DNA of 62,000 nt from Nematostella vectensis (Eukaryota > Cnidaria > Anthozoa > Actiniaria > Edwardsiidae): positions 6,351,822 to 6,413,821 of the forward strand of contig NC_064038.1 of the NCBI RefSeq assembly GCF_932526225.1, given 5' to 3'. Both the position numbers and the translations under genes were made by a program. The notes beneath the pieces are model-generated. The model saw only the letters and a program-made list of their open reading frames with translations, made no database searches and was not told the DNA's origin. Shown piece after piece: positions 31,301-36,816 of the stretch. How positions within the stretch are numbered: position 1 is the stretch's first letter; every line of letters begins with the position of its first letter.

Positions 31301-33754
31301 TGCTAATGGCTAACACTTATGCATCAAGAAATCACGTGACGTTTTGGATGGCAAACGCGCGCGCTAAGGCTTTTGGCGGCAAAATAACAAACAAACAACA
31401 AAAAGCAACTTATTCAGGGCTTACGAATCACCCGGAATGTTTCTATGTCAGAAAGGGCTTACTTTTATCAAAATATTCTATTTTTTTATTCGCCCTTTGG
31501 AGTGACGACCGCAGCTATTTTTGTGTTTATTTTGCCATGAGTTTGCCAACTAAAAACTCACGTGATTTCTGTGATGCCCGAGCAGCTCTCTTTTCTAGTC
31601 GGGCCGTTAAAATACGTATTGATTTCACAGTAAAGATCTATCGGTGTTTTGTTAATTGGTGTTTTGTTTAAGGCATTTTTAAAGATTTTAAGGCATTTTA
31701 AAAGATATTTTCGGGAAGAATTTTATATGAAAATAATGATGGTTGTGGAACAGCCCCTTTGATCCTTGTATAACCAAAATGATTAATTGACTACTAACAT
31801 ATGTACATATAACGATCATTAACATAAACAGCCATAATATACGCATGCTAATCTCCACTGACAATCTAACTCTCTTTGCCATGTGTAACAACGTAATCGC
31901 TCCGTATAGTTGTGTAAGTATCGTTTGAGCAACTGTTTCAGTATGAGGTTTCATTGTGATTGTTTCATTTCTTGAATGGAAACAGATCAAAGTTGTTGGA
32001 GCTTGTGACAGTGGAGCTCGGTTCGCAAACAGATCACAGCTTTTTAGGCGCGAACACGTTTTGGTCTGAAAACACAAAAAACGCACGCGGCATTTTTTAG
32101 TGCGACGCGCGCTGCCGTGGCCACCAAACGCGTTTTAATAAAGATGGCCAATTAGAATACGAGATCCACTAGTTGATTGACACGGACTTTATAACTAGGA
32201 GGATTCGTTTGTCTTCTCATGCACTAAATCATTTGCGTCGCTGGTTGGCTAGGAAAGCTCAAATGGTTAAGATCCTTTTTGGCCTAATTCACAAAATTAT
32301 CAAGTGGCCACGGTAGCGTATTTCGTTTGACAAAAAATCACTTTCCTAAGATGTTGGGGAATGCTTGCAGGATGGATTGTCGCATCATATGTATTCATCT
32401 GTTCTATGTTAAAATTCATTTGTGTTTAATTACAAAAGAAAACAATTGTTCCACAGGTATCCCATGAGACCAAAGAACGGTCATATTCCCTCTATTGATC
32501 GTTATGGTGTCACAAAGCAAGCGGACTACATTGAAGTGGTAAGTGCGTCTGTTTACCGCATAAAATAAGGTAATGGTCTGGGCTTCAAATTATAAAACAA
32601 GACAAATTTATATATCTCAAACGTAAACAGTGGATTTTCACTGCAGTCCACTTCTGTTCACACACAGCAGCCACCACCGCCACAACACACACCAACACAC
32701 CCACACCCAGCTTAAGCGTCACCACACCCAACACCTATCTCGCCGACTCTTCCTATATTGAAGACCATATTCTTCTTCAACACATCTCATCCCCTCCCTA
32801 AACATCTCCCACCCATGACTATCTATACGACCTCTCCCCCACACAACTTAATGCTATATTATCAATCTCCCCTCCCACCCAGCCCTGACCACCTACCTGA
32901 AAACACACACCAGGCCCCTCCACCACACTCCTTAACTTCTCCCACACCAAGCCTCACCTCACCCCCACTACCTACACCCCCACTTTACCACACTAAGCCC
33001 TCTACCACCAGCACACTTCACCCCTTTACCCCACACCCCCAACTACAAACCTCTACTCCACCCTAACATACAACCACCATCACTTCTAGCCCACTCACCC
33101 CACACTACACGCCCAAGGCACACACAGCCACCCCACACTACACGCCCAAGGCACACACAGCCACCCCACACTACACGCCCAAGGCACACACAGCCACCCC
33201 ACACTACACGCCCAAGGCACACACAACCACCCCACACTACACGCCCAAGGCACACACAGCCACCCCACACTACACGCCCAAGGCACACACAACCACCCCA
33301 CTTGGGTAGGCTTTTTTAAATTGCACGCCATTATTTTTTGCCGATGCAAGTACCTTAAGGGCAAACGCCGTTCCTTTATGTGGCGCTCACATTGAAATGC
33401 ATTAGGTGCTTACACATGCGCGGGGTGCGCGCGCACCCACCCCCTCTTGGCGGCCAAAAAGTGGGTCATTTTTCAATAAGTAATTTTCAAATACTATGCT
33501 TTTTCCGTATGATACCTATGACTGATCACCCCAGTCAGCTAATCCCGTATAAGCACCTGGTGCATGCTTGTGAACATTAAAAAATCAAACCAAACGGTTG
33601 AGTTTCTCATAAGATTTACGGGTATTTTTATTATGTCATGATTTTGTTGTAGGTGTCAGGGCCTCCAATCAATCAAAGGGCAGACCCACTCATCACGAAT
33701 TACAACTATAGCCCGAGGCGGGCAATGCAAACTGGGAAGTCTACGGTTTTGTAG
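1267..33754 (+). CDS. EPB41L4A: EPB41L4A/B-like FERM-domain protein, 23 coding exons, 5' end outside window
   Basis: A membrane-cytoskeleton linker of the band 4.1 superfamily. The FERM domain (about residues 1-260 of the visible protein) is followed by a FERM-adjacent region (about 260-325) and a basic Ser/Arg/His-rich tail. Exons: 1267-1371, 3337-3379, 3604-3682, 4307-4351, 15495-15547, 16309-16382, 22381-22427, 22759-22935, 23628-23691, 23814-23905, 24262-24333, 24520-24588, 25813-25862, 26664-26772, 26859-26957, 27388-27447, 27772-27831, 27898-27990, 29720-29803, 30158-30286, 30781-31143, 32457-32538, 33653-33754. Every junction is AG/GT with matching phase and the sum is 2151 nt, which strongly supports the model. 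Family marks include [21 protein letters not shown] and [15 protein letters not shown]. The tail shares PWEE, GLYTPAP and RSPKFP with EPB41L4A/B rather than EPB41L5; A versus B is not resolved. The visible protein ends in STVL, a possible class I PDZ ligand. Known family members act at the cell cortex and junctions; the role here is inferred. Confidence 0.93.
1635..3244. mobile_element. Foldback-type transposon with long inverted arms and 6-bp target duplication
   Basis: The ends are inverted copies beginning TATGGTGGCCCAGTGTTATA, flanked by CTTTTG on both sides (1629-1634 and 3245-3250). The arms, about 1635-2120 and 2830-3244, are AT-rich and match inverted over most of their length. They include a short CATTGAAAATCA tandem repeat with more copies in the left arm. 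A second pair of internal ends (about 2070-2140 and 2815-2880) suggests a nested or rearranged copy. The core (about 2150-2800) has a minus-strand ORF at 2321-2608 (95 aa, basic start) that I do not recognise. It lies in an intron of the EPB41L4-like gene. Confidence 0.75.
3337..3379 (+). CDS. EPB41L4A: EPB41L4-like exon b (FERM, RWLDP motif)
   Basis: Acceptor aaccag, donor gtatag, 43 nt. It encodes [14 protein letters not shown], the conserved WLD.xK turn of FERM F1 in 4.1 proteins, and ends in phase 1. Confidence 0.92.
3604..3682 (+). CDS. EPB41L4A: EPB41L4-like exon c (FERM F1/F2 link)
   Basis: Acceptor ttttcag, donor gtttgt, 79 nt. It encodes [17 protein letters not shown] followed by KLHEELTR, the standard VKFYxxDPxxLxEExTR block. 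It joins exons b and d in phase. Confidence 0.93.
3768..4013. mobile_element. TTAA-type MITE, copy 1
   Basis: The termini AAAGCCGCATTGTCACCAG and CTGGTGACAATGCGGCTTT are inverted repeats. The right flank is TTAA; the left has decayed to ATAA. A second copy, about 80-90% alike by eye, lies at 57294-57523 between two intact TTAA. TTAA duplication is typical of piggyBac or Kolobok elements. No ORF. Confidence 0.75.
4130..4146. repeat. Poly-C tract
   Basis: About 17 consecutive C in an EPB41L4-like intron. Simple repeat. Confidence 0.9.
4307..4351 (+). CDS. EPB41L4A: EPB41L4-like exon d (FERM F2 start)
   Basis: 45 nt, acceptor tttcacag, donor gtaggc. It encodes [14 protein letters not shown], the family's YxFFLQVKxDxxxG helix. 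A split Arg codon is shared with each neighbour, so both phases match. Confidence 0.92.
4800..5070 (-). repeat. Dispersed repeat, inverted partner at 14830-15075
   Basis: This segment matches 14830-15075 in inverted orientation. Shared stretches include tcttgggatcattttgggac, ggtaccatgcctaggaccc and gttgccatggcaac. No ORF. Family unknown. The pair brackets the XPG transposon and gypsy remnant. Confidence 0.65.
5267..5775. repeat. Left terminal inverted repeat of the XPG transposon
   Basis: Pairs with 10729-11231. Shared blocks include cgctcaaccctcaccacag, ctagctagcgttgttcag and cacaggaagcccgct in opposite orientations. It contains three CACGTG palindromes at about 5565-5596. Confidence 0.85.
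5881..6170 (-). pseudogene. XPG transposon ORF, C-terminal Cys-rich tail (frameshifted)
   Basis: This continues the nuclease ORF in another frame after an indel near 6140-6170. It encodes a [11 protein letters not shown] segment followed by a cluster of about ten cysteines ([13 protein letters not shown] onward), resembling a CXC/tesmin-type zinc-binding tail. Related transposon proteins place such a Cys-rich tail after the nuclease. The reading frame starts further upstream, but that part only overlaps the nuclease ORF out of frame. Confidence 0.6.
6140..8074 (-). pseudogene. XPG transposon ORF, nuclease part (644 codons open)
   Basis: Open for 644 codons and in frame with the ORF at 8108-9649 across a single TGA. 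XPG/FEN1-type signatures are visible: [11 protein letters not shown] (about 385-395) as the N-terminal strand with the first metal ligand, VFDRYWE plus a basic helix (about 431-448), EEADTR (536-541), and SPDTDVLVL (562-570) with the later acidic pair. About 380 residues precede the nuclease, with no domain I can name. The frame is lost near 6140, before the Cys-rich tail. The first Met drawn here is only the first after the stop, not a true start. Confidence 0.7.
8108..9649 (-). pseudogene. XPG transposon ORF, middle part (513 codons open)
   Basis: In frame with both neighbours: the 9649 and 10378 starts differ by a multiple of three, as do 9649 and 8074. It is therefore one polypeptide interrupted by TGA near 9662 and again at 8108. 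No clear domain. It has the motif [13 protein letters not shown] and a [14 protein letters not shown] segment. It may hold the transposase core of this family (inference). Both stops could be CGA to TGA changes, the usual result of methyl-CpG decay. Confidence 0.65.
9662..10378 (-). pseudogene. XPG transposon ORF, N-terminal zinc-binding part (238 codons)
   Basis: It contains two similar modules. The first is CIIC ... [16 protein letters not shown] and the second is CFIC ... [16 protein letters not shown]. Each has CxxC about 60-75 residues before HxxxC, which fits paired zinc-binding domains; Academ proteins are described as having a Cys-rich finger. It ends at a TGA followed four codons later by the next ORF in the same frame. 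A possible short 5' exon is at 10501-10535. Confidence 0.65.
10501..10535 (-). CDS. Possible first exon of the XPG transposon gene
   Basis: On the minus strand an AAGATGGCGGCGCCCATGG context opens an 11-codon frame and runs into a consensus donor gtaagt. Phase does not join cleanly to the ORF beginning near 10355, so either another exon or a decayed junction is involved. Confidence 0.3.
10729..11231. repeat. Right terminal inverted repeat of the XPG transposon
   Basis: Inverted partner of 5267-5775. The outer end is ATCTGCTCCCTG. Confidence 0.85.
11302..11763 (-). pseudogene. Fragment of a second, related XPG transposon ORF (C-terminal part)
   Basis: The 153-codon frame contains [20 protein letters not shown] and [11 protein letters not shown], paralogous to [19 protein letters not shown] and RAKYQALVW in the element at 6140-8074. 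It also has [11 protein letters not shown], matching the start of the Cys-rich tail. The sequences are clearly different copies. The upstream coding part is missing and replaced by gypsy sequence beyond 11780. Confidence 0.7.
11780..13860 (+). pseudogene. Ty3/gypsy pol remnant (RT, RNase H, integrase ends), internally deleted
   Basis: 11936-12290 encodes reverse-transcriptase palm sequence with [13 protein letters not shown] and the catalytic [10 protein letters not shown]. 12310-12480 continues as RT thumb in a broken frame. 12492-12836 is RNase H-like ([28 protein letters not shown]). 13140-13460 resembles the spacer and N-terminal integrase ([13 protein letters not shown]). The integrase core is missing. 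13480-13820 is the basic pol C-terminus ([13 protein letters not shown]). Several stops and frameshifts make it non-functional. Confidence 0.8.
13952..14574 (+). repeat. Probable 3' LTR of the gypsy remnant (3' boundary uncertain)
   Basis: A purine tract (agcataggggg) is followed by TGTAGTATCGTAGCGCAC, a typical PPT-LTR junction. An aataaa occurs near 14530. The 3' end cannot be fixed because no second LTR copy is present in the window. Confidence 0.45.
14830..15075 (+). repeat. Dispersed repeat, inverted partner of 4800-5070
   Basis: Inverted match to 4800-5070 (ttgccatggcaacaggaaag, gtcctaggcatggtacc, gatcccaagaca). Confidence 0.65.
15495..15547 (+). CDS. EPB41L4A: EPB41L4-like exon e (FERM F2)
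   Basis: Acceptor ttgcag, donor gtaagt, 53 nt. It encodes [17 protein letters not shown], matching the family's RLPCP...A.L.AYAIQ block. Confidence 0.93.
15840..16205. repeat. Degenerate 22-24-bp tandem repeat
   Basis: About 15 diverged copies built on GCTACGCGTGACAAAGCTCA in an EPB41L4-like intron. Copies degrade to the right. No coding meaning seen. Confidence 0.85.
16309..16382 (+). CDS. EPB41L4A: EPB41L4-like exon f (FERM F2)
   Basis: Acceptor ttctag, donor gtgggt, 74 nt. It encodes [20 protein letters not shown] followed by VPKQ, strongly conserved in the family. Confidence 0.94.
16515..21992. mobile_element. Small non-autonomous transposon with interior expanded into a 5.4 kb minisatellite
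   Basis: The left end (ggccgtaacaggggtgtggc, then gggggcatgtgccccc and aatatttt) and right end (gtggcctgctacggctttg) match the two ends of a 160-bp element at 54456-54615, which lies in reverse orientation and has only one copy of the interior unit. CCCCT occurs just outside both ends. It sits in an EPB41L4-like intron. Confidence 0.7.
16600..21970. repeat. 40-bp minisatellite, about 134 copies
   Basis: The unit reads aatattttcttactgtttct followed by gtattgtgccccccaccccc, with small indels in the C-run. Very long open frames on the plus strand are artefacts of the repeat. Larger blocks are copied within the array: 18305-19850 recurs about 1546 bp downstream, the 17280-17550 pattern recurs at about +875, and the 17800-18010 pattern recurs at +3780. 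Confidence 0.98.
22381..22427 (+). CDS. EPB41L4A: EPB41L4-like exon g (FERM F2 end)
   Basis: Acceptor ttctag, donor gtgagt, 47 nt. It encodes [15 protein letters not shown], the family's E-E-L-E...I...H..L helix. It ends in phase 2. Confidence 0.9.
22618..22757 (+). repeat. Two imperfect copies of the acceptor and exon start that precede exon h
   Basis: cagaggcgtggtaagatatcc at about 22621 and ccagaggcgtggtcccgtaa at about 22690 resemble the true acceptor and exon start at 22756-22771 (cagaggtgtagtcccgtc). Each is followed by cttatttctatgt, and the unit is about 70 bp. In the copies gtaaga follows the exon-like bases, so each looks like a tiny exon with its own donor. Confidence 0.7.
22759..22935 (+). 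CDS. EPB41L4A: EPB41L4-like exon h (FERM F2/F3)
   Basis: 177 nt, acceptor gataacag, donor gtgagc. It encodes [33 protein letters not shown] and [16 protein letters not shown], the F2-to-F3 (PH-like) transition diagnostic of EPB41L4/L5. Confidence 0.95.
23061..23215. mobile_element. Palindromic MITE
   Basis: aatatgctgtacgcctctat at the left and the inverted agaggcgtacaacatatt at the right enclose a cgtttcgggggttagccctt core. A diverged relative occurs at about 23960-24030. No ORF. Confidence 0.6.
23365..23424. repeat. CAA/CAG microsatellite
   Basis: Imperfect (CAA)n with interspersed CAG in an intron. Confidence 0.95.
23628..23691 (+). CDS. EPB41L4A: EPB41L4-like exon i (FERM F3)
   Basis: Acceptor tttttcag, donor gtactc, 64 nt. 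It encodes [17 protein letters not shown], the W.xIxxIdFkxkxF strand pair of the F3 lobe. Confidence 0.94.
23814..23905 (+). CDS. EPB41L4A: EPB41L4-like exon j (FERM F3 end)
   Basis: Acceptor cctctag, donor gtaact, 92 nt. It encodes the terminal F3 helix with [16 protein letters not shown], one of the strongest family signatures. Confidence 0.96.
24262..24333 (+). CDS. EPB41L4A: EPB41L4-like exon k (FERM-adjacent)
   Basis: Acceptor tttcaaag, donor gtaaat, 72 nt. It contains [11 protein letters not shown], the FERM-adjacent G.xFRYxGRT region. Confidence 0.9.
24520..24588 (+). CDS. EPB41L4A: EPB41L4-like exon l (FERM-adjacent)
   Basis: Acceptor cacgcag, donor gtaata, 69 nt. It encodes [20 protein letters not shown], which favours EPB41L4 (SGRT...RP) over EPB41L5. 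Confidence 0.9.
24641..25661. mobile_element. Non-autonomous DNA element, about 1.0 kb, 7-bp target duplication
   Basis: The ends CAAGAGAGCATAAGATAAGA and its inverse are flanked by CCCAAAC on both sides (24634-24640 and 25662-25668). The inverted match continues about 100 bp inward (ggcgcgcgggtaatac, atgtcgattccgaatc). Short internal frames are not recognisable. It lies in an EPB41L4-like intron. Confidence 0.8.
25813..25862 (+). CDS. EPB41L4A: EPB41L4-like exon m
   Basis: Acceptor cctttcag, donor gttagt, 50 nt. It encodes [16 protein letters not shown], a basic stretch conserved after the FERM-adjacent region. Confidence 0.88.
26664..26772 (+). CDS. EPB41L4A: EPB41L4-like exon n
   Basis: 109 nt, donor gtaagt. 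The acceptor is the second AG in cgcagag; using the first AG would add two bases and create TGA at once. It encodes a Ser-rich segment ending [16 protein letters not shown] matches APWEE of EPB41L4A/B. Confidence 0.88.
26859..26957 (+). CDS. EPB41L4A: EPB41L4-like exon o
   Basis: Acceptor atttccag, donor gtttgt, 99 nt. It encodes [17 protein letters not shown] followed by [10 protein letters not shown], aligning with GLY..P......SPKFP in EPB41L4A/B. Confidence 0.9.
26990..27345 (+). repeat. 59-bp tandem repeat, about 6 copies, acceptor-like
   Basis: Each copy carries a pyrimidine run and ttttctacagcttgt, followed by tgtagt, gtcatatcatt and ttcctta. ttttctacag resembles a 3' splice site. The array ends just before the genuine acceptor of the exon at 27388. 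Confidence 0.85.
27388..27447 (+). CDS. EPB41L4A: EPB41L4-like exon p
   Basis: Acceptor ttccccag, donor gtatat, 60 nt. It encodes [19 protein letters not shown] (basic and Ser-rich). Confidence 0.87.
27630..27719. repeat. GAT/GGT imperfect microsatellite
   Basis: Repeated gatgatggt and ggtggtggt in an intron. Confidence 0.85.
27772..27831 (+). CDS. EPB41L4A: EPB41L4-like exon q
   Basis: Acceptor tttcccag, donor gtgagt, 60 nt. It encodes [19 protein letters not shown]. Confidence 0.87.
27898..27990 (+). CDS. EPB41L4A: EPB41L4-like exon r
   Basis: Acceptor cttcacag, donor gtaggg, 93 nt. It encodes [18 protein letters not shown] and a basic end. The 33-bp minisatellite starts immediately after its donor. 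Confidence 0.87.
27996..29690. repeat. 33-bp minisatellite, about 50 copies
   Basis: The unit is atgttattactcaagtgtca followed by cgtaatgtgtcac. Because 33 is a multiple of three and the unit lacks stops, two frames stay open for over 400 codons; these are not genes. A variant block (catacgtttttactcaa, then cgtaacgccgctggagtt) recurs at about 28659, 28999 and 29309, showing higher-order duplication of about 310-340 bp. Copies diverge toward the right end. Confidence 0.97.
29720..29803 (+). CDS. EPB41L4A: EPB41L4-like exon s
   Basis: Acceptor aactcgtag, donor gtgagt, 84 nt. It encodes [20 protein letters not shown] followed by KVTGEEFR, resembling the VDPSGLSEEQL..IPYxK part of EPB41L4A/B. 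Confidence 0.87.
30158..30286 (+). CDS. EPB41L4A: EPB41L4-like exon t (His-rich)
   Basis: Acceptor tttttcag, donor gtatgt, 129 nt. It starts [11 protein letters not shown] and continues Ser/Arg/Pro-rich ([12 protein letters not shown]). Confidence 0.87.
30781..31143 (+). CDS. EPB41L4A: EPB41L4-like exon u (largest exon)
   Basis: 363 nt, acceptor gatcctag (weak pyrimidine tract), donor gtaagt. It encodes a proline- and histidine-rich tail segment with [28 protein letters not shown] and [14 protein letters not shown]. Open throughout in the phase set by its neighbours. Confidence 0.87.
31320..31580. mobile_element. Short inverted-repeat element (MITE)
   Basis: Left gcatcaagaaatcacgtgac, then ggcaaac; right inverted gtttgccaac, then cacgtgatttctgtgatgc. 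A related sequence lies at about 35225-35350. It lies in an EPB41L4-like intron. Confidence 0.55.
32457..32538 (+). CDS. EPB41L4A: EPB41L4-like exon v
   Basis: Acceptor ttccacag, donor gtaagt, 82 nt. It encodes [20 protein letters not shown] followed by QADYIEV. Ends in phase 0. Confidence 0.87.
32640..33100. repeat. CA/CCACC-rich low-complexity tract
   Basis: The plus strand is almost devoid of G over 450 bp, with cacacac and ccaccac runs. It leads directly into the 33-bp tandem repeat. Confidence 0.85.
33100..33302. repeat. 33-bp tandem repeat, 6 copies
   Basis: The unit is cacactacacgcccaaggca followed by cacacagccacccca. Copies are nearly identical. It lies in the last intron of the EPB41L4-like gene. 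Confidence 0.95.
33653..33754 (+). CDS. EPB41L4A: EPB41L4-like terminal exon w with stop
   Basis: Acceptor ttgttgtag, 33 codons and TAG. It encodes [20 protein letters not shown] and ends GKSTVL. The last three residues TVL fit a class I PDZ ligand (S/T-x-hydrophobic), which is inference. The 3' UTR follows. Confidence 0.88.
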   Translation: MSGPPINQRADPLITNYNYSPRRAMQTGKSTVL

Positions 33755-34218
33755 TCATGGCAACCAAGTTAAGACCTAGCTAGAGTGAAAGCGTGTTAGG
33801 TTTTTTCATGGAAGGATAGCTATTTTTTTAGGATAACATGCTTTCGTTAGCTTTGCCTTTTTTATGTCGCTAGCTTTCAAAGGCCCTCCACTCATAACAC
33901 AAACTCGTCACGACTTACCTTCGGAACGAAAGTCTTAAAAGCTTTATAATCTATTGCTTAACTTCTTCTTACACTGATTGCTGTTGTTTTGGCTGTTAGA
34001 AGACGTACTTTATTTTTTAACATTGTTTTTCTTGATATGAACATTTTTCCAAGGATATGTTGTCATGCATCTTCGTATTTATTTATTGTTTATCAATAAT
34101 AATAATATCAAACCTTTGCTACGTTTTCCTTGAGCTCTGCGTTCTACGCATGCTTGAACTACGAGTAATCTACAGTGGAAGAAGACGCTTCAGTGCATAT
34201 TTGTAATTTCAAAGTTTC

Positions 34219-34224
34219 AATAAA
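34219..34224 (+). promoter_or_regulatory. Candidate polyadenylation signal for the EPB41L4-like gene
   Basis: AATAAA about 465 bp after the stop, the first canonical hexamer I see downstream on the plus strand. Confidence 0.5.
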
Positions 34225-34855
34225 CTTTAAAGTTCTTAAAACCTTTCACTTATATCAATCTAGCCAAAACAAAGCATTGATAAACTTTCAAATTCTGAAA
34301 AGGGAATTGAATTTGATTAAAATTTGATTTTTTTTACAGATCTTTGAAAATTTTCCTGGCCGCGCGAAAGGAGATTGAATCGAGTGAATAATTCCAAGTT
34401 TTGGCGGGAAAATCTAAAACAACGCGCGCTCGTGAGAATGTCGCCATTCTTGATTGCGAATACAGCGCATAAGTATAAAGAATTGACAAAGTCTATCAAC
34501 TCTGAAAGGTTATATGGACTTTAAGTTCTTGAATCAGTTCTGTTGTCCGAAGTCTCCTGCACATCTGTAATAAGTGCCAGTCTAAAGTCCTCTGAAATCT
34601 AAGAACAGCTGCGCAAGAGCACTATATTGTTGGCTACTGTCGTCATTACCGTTGTTGTGTCAGAGCGTCTCACCAAAAAACATTTTGGGTGAAGATGCCC
34701 TTTGATATATATTTATTATTCCTAATACGCTTCAGAAGAGCGGGACCTCAATGGCGTCCTGTTACCAATTATTATTAATAATAAATAGTTTATCCAAACC
34801 AATAGCAGTTAATAACAACTGAATTGCTGGCTCAGAGCCCAAGTGACTATACAAC

Positions 34856-35001
34856 ATGTAATTAATTAATTAACATGTAATTAATTAATCAATTAATTAA
34901 TTAATATGTAATTAATTAGTATGTAATTAATTAATTAATTAATTAATTAATTAATTAATTAATATGTAATTAATTAATTGATTGATTAATTAATTAATTA
35001 G
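34856..35001. repeat. (TTAA)n-type simple repeat
   Basis: Runs of attaattaatta broken by atgtaatt. Intergenic between the convergent EPB41L4-like and receptor genes. Confidence 0.95.
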
Positions 35002-35493
35002 ACAAAAACTTCACAGTTACAAATTTAGAAAATCTATCAGTTCTGGTCTGGTGGAGACGGTGTTGACCTGATCTTAGAGAATACGTAGAGGGAATAGAAA
35101 AGGATATGTTTGCATAAGTCGGAGCCTAATGAGTTGGTGCAAATTTGATGCATATGTAGTCTGCGATAGCATTTCTGTGGGATTGAACGGAGCGTGTTTC
35201 CCTGAAACAACAGGCTTGCACTAGGAAACCACGTGACCTTTTGGCGGGCAAACCCGCGCTAAAATAAACATAGATTGCTGCGGCCAGAAAAAAAACTTTT
35301 AAAGAAAATCAGTCCTTTCTGACATAAAACCTGTCTGGCTGATTCGTAAGTACCACGCAGAACGTCATATACTTACTCAGTGCAAGTCACCTAAGATCGT
35401 TGGAAAACAATAAAAAACCTTTACTGCAGGCTAATAAACACGGCATGCGTTTATACTTCATACGACGATGTGACGCGGTACCAAACCTTATTC

Positions 35494-35510
35494 ACCCCCC
35501 CCCCCCCCCC
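35494..35510. repeat. Poly-C tract
   Basis: About 17 consecutive C. Intergenic. Confidence 0.9.
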
Positions 35511-35741
35511 TTATAATTCAACCTTTATCAGTGCAATCCCCTCCCCCTTTCCTTTACACTATTTGTAAATAAGTATTTATCTCGGCCATCAAATGATGCC
35601 TATAAAAAGGTACGGCAAATGCGTCATTGTTTGAATTACCGAACATTTTATGAAGTGTGGAAAATCCAACGGGACAGGATGCGCTAGTTCAACCATTTCT
35701 GGTTATTGGATCTTTCCTCCAAACTGCATAGTTTAGTTTTG

Positions 35742-36816
35742 TTACTCCAAAGAGGCTTCAGGCGAAGCGACGAACACACTTATAACAGTTATTACAATCG
35801 TGACTGAAAACAATAGCATGAAAAACCGATCCAATACTTCGGCTGCGAAGATCCAGTCTTCAGATATTTTATTTGATTTTTCTTCCTCGTGAACTTTTGA
35901 AGTTAACACTTTCAGCTCGTTGACAACTCGGTCCATTCCGTCAGTCGAGATGCGACTTGAATGTTCCTTCGTCTCCGATCCAAGACAATGGGCGACCATG
36001 ACTTCATCATCGTTCTTGTTTTCTTTCTCGGTAGCAACTTCGACTACTGGAGTGATTGACCTTTTCACGAAGAATCCTGACAACGAGCTTTTTACCTTTG
36101 AATCGCATTTTGTGGATTTCATAAATAGAAGCTTTGCAAGCCAATTATTGATCAAAACTTTGAGAAGCGAGCCCATTGGCTTATTGGAGGTATCGAATCT
36201 GATAACAACGCACGTTGCCGCCAGTGAAAATGCAATTTGAATCATGGAAGCCATGAAGAACTTGGAGACCAATGGAACGTCTGCCGACTGAGGCATGTTC
36301 TCAGTCACCATGATCATGTACACACTCATGGACAGCAGAACCGTGATCACAAACGATACACGTTCTCCTGAATTTGGTGGAAGGTAGAACGAGAACAAAG
36401 ACAGCAAGGCGATCATTCCGGTCGGCAACACCATGTTGTAGACGTAGAACATCGCGCGCCGGCGAATGACAAGTGTGAAAGTCACTGTCGGATATGGTTC
36501 AGGGCAACAGTTGTACAGCTTAACATCTCTTCTTCCGGGCGCATCCTTAAGAAACCATTCTCTGTTTTCCGAGTAATCGTCAATATCAACGCCGGTTGTT
36601 TTTCTGAGTTGGATGTCTATTTTGAGGCCATCGTGCGTCCAGGAGCCAAATTTGAGGTCACAGTACTGGACATCAAAGGGGAACAAGCGGACATCGACCT
36701 TGCATTCAGTTTTGATGATTGCTGGTGAAAGCCATGCTGCGGAACCGTCACTTGATAAGATGACCTTGGTGTCGATCTTCTTGTAAAGGCTTTCCACGCG
36801 AAGGTCGGTACTTGCC
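35742..36816 (-). CDS. nAChR-like last exon (Cys-loop to TM4, stop)
   Basis: Acceptor ctaacag at 36817-36823, 1075 nt without an intron. It begins in phase with the preceding exon to give PASTDLRVESLYKKIDTKVI. It holds the Cys-loop, loops B and C, TM1-TM4 and the stop. Confidence 0.92.

Noticed and set aside
33043-33364. Minus-strand frames rich in Gly, Trp, Val and Cys
   Set aside because: Shadow of the six-copy 33-bp repeat.
1267-33754. Assignment of the FERM gene to EPB41L5 (yurt)
   Set aside because: The FERM core fits both, but SGRT...RP, PWEE, GLYTPAP and RSPKFP after the FERM domain fit EPB41L4A/B better.
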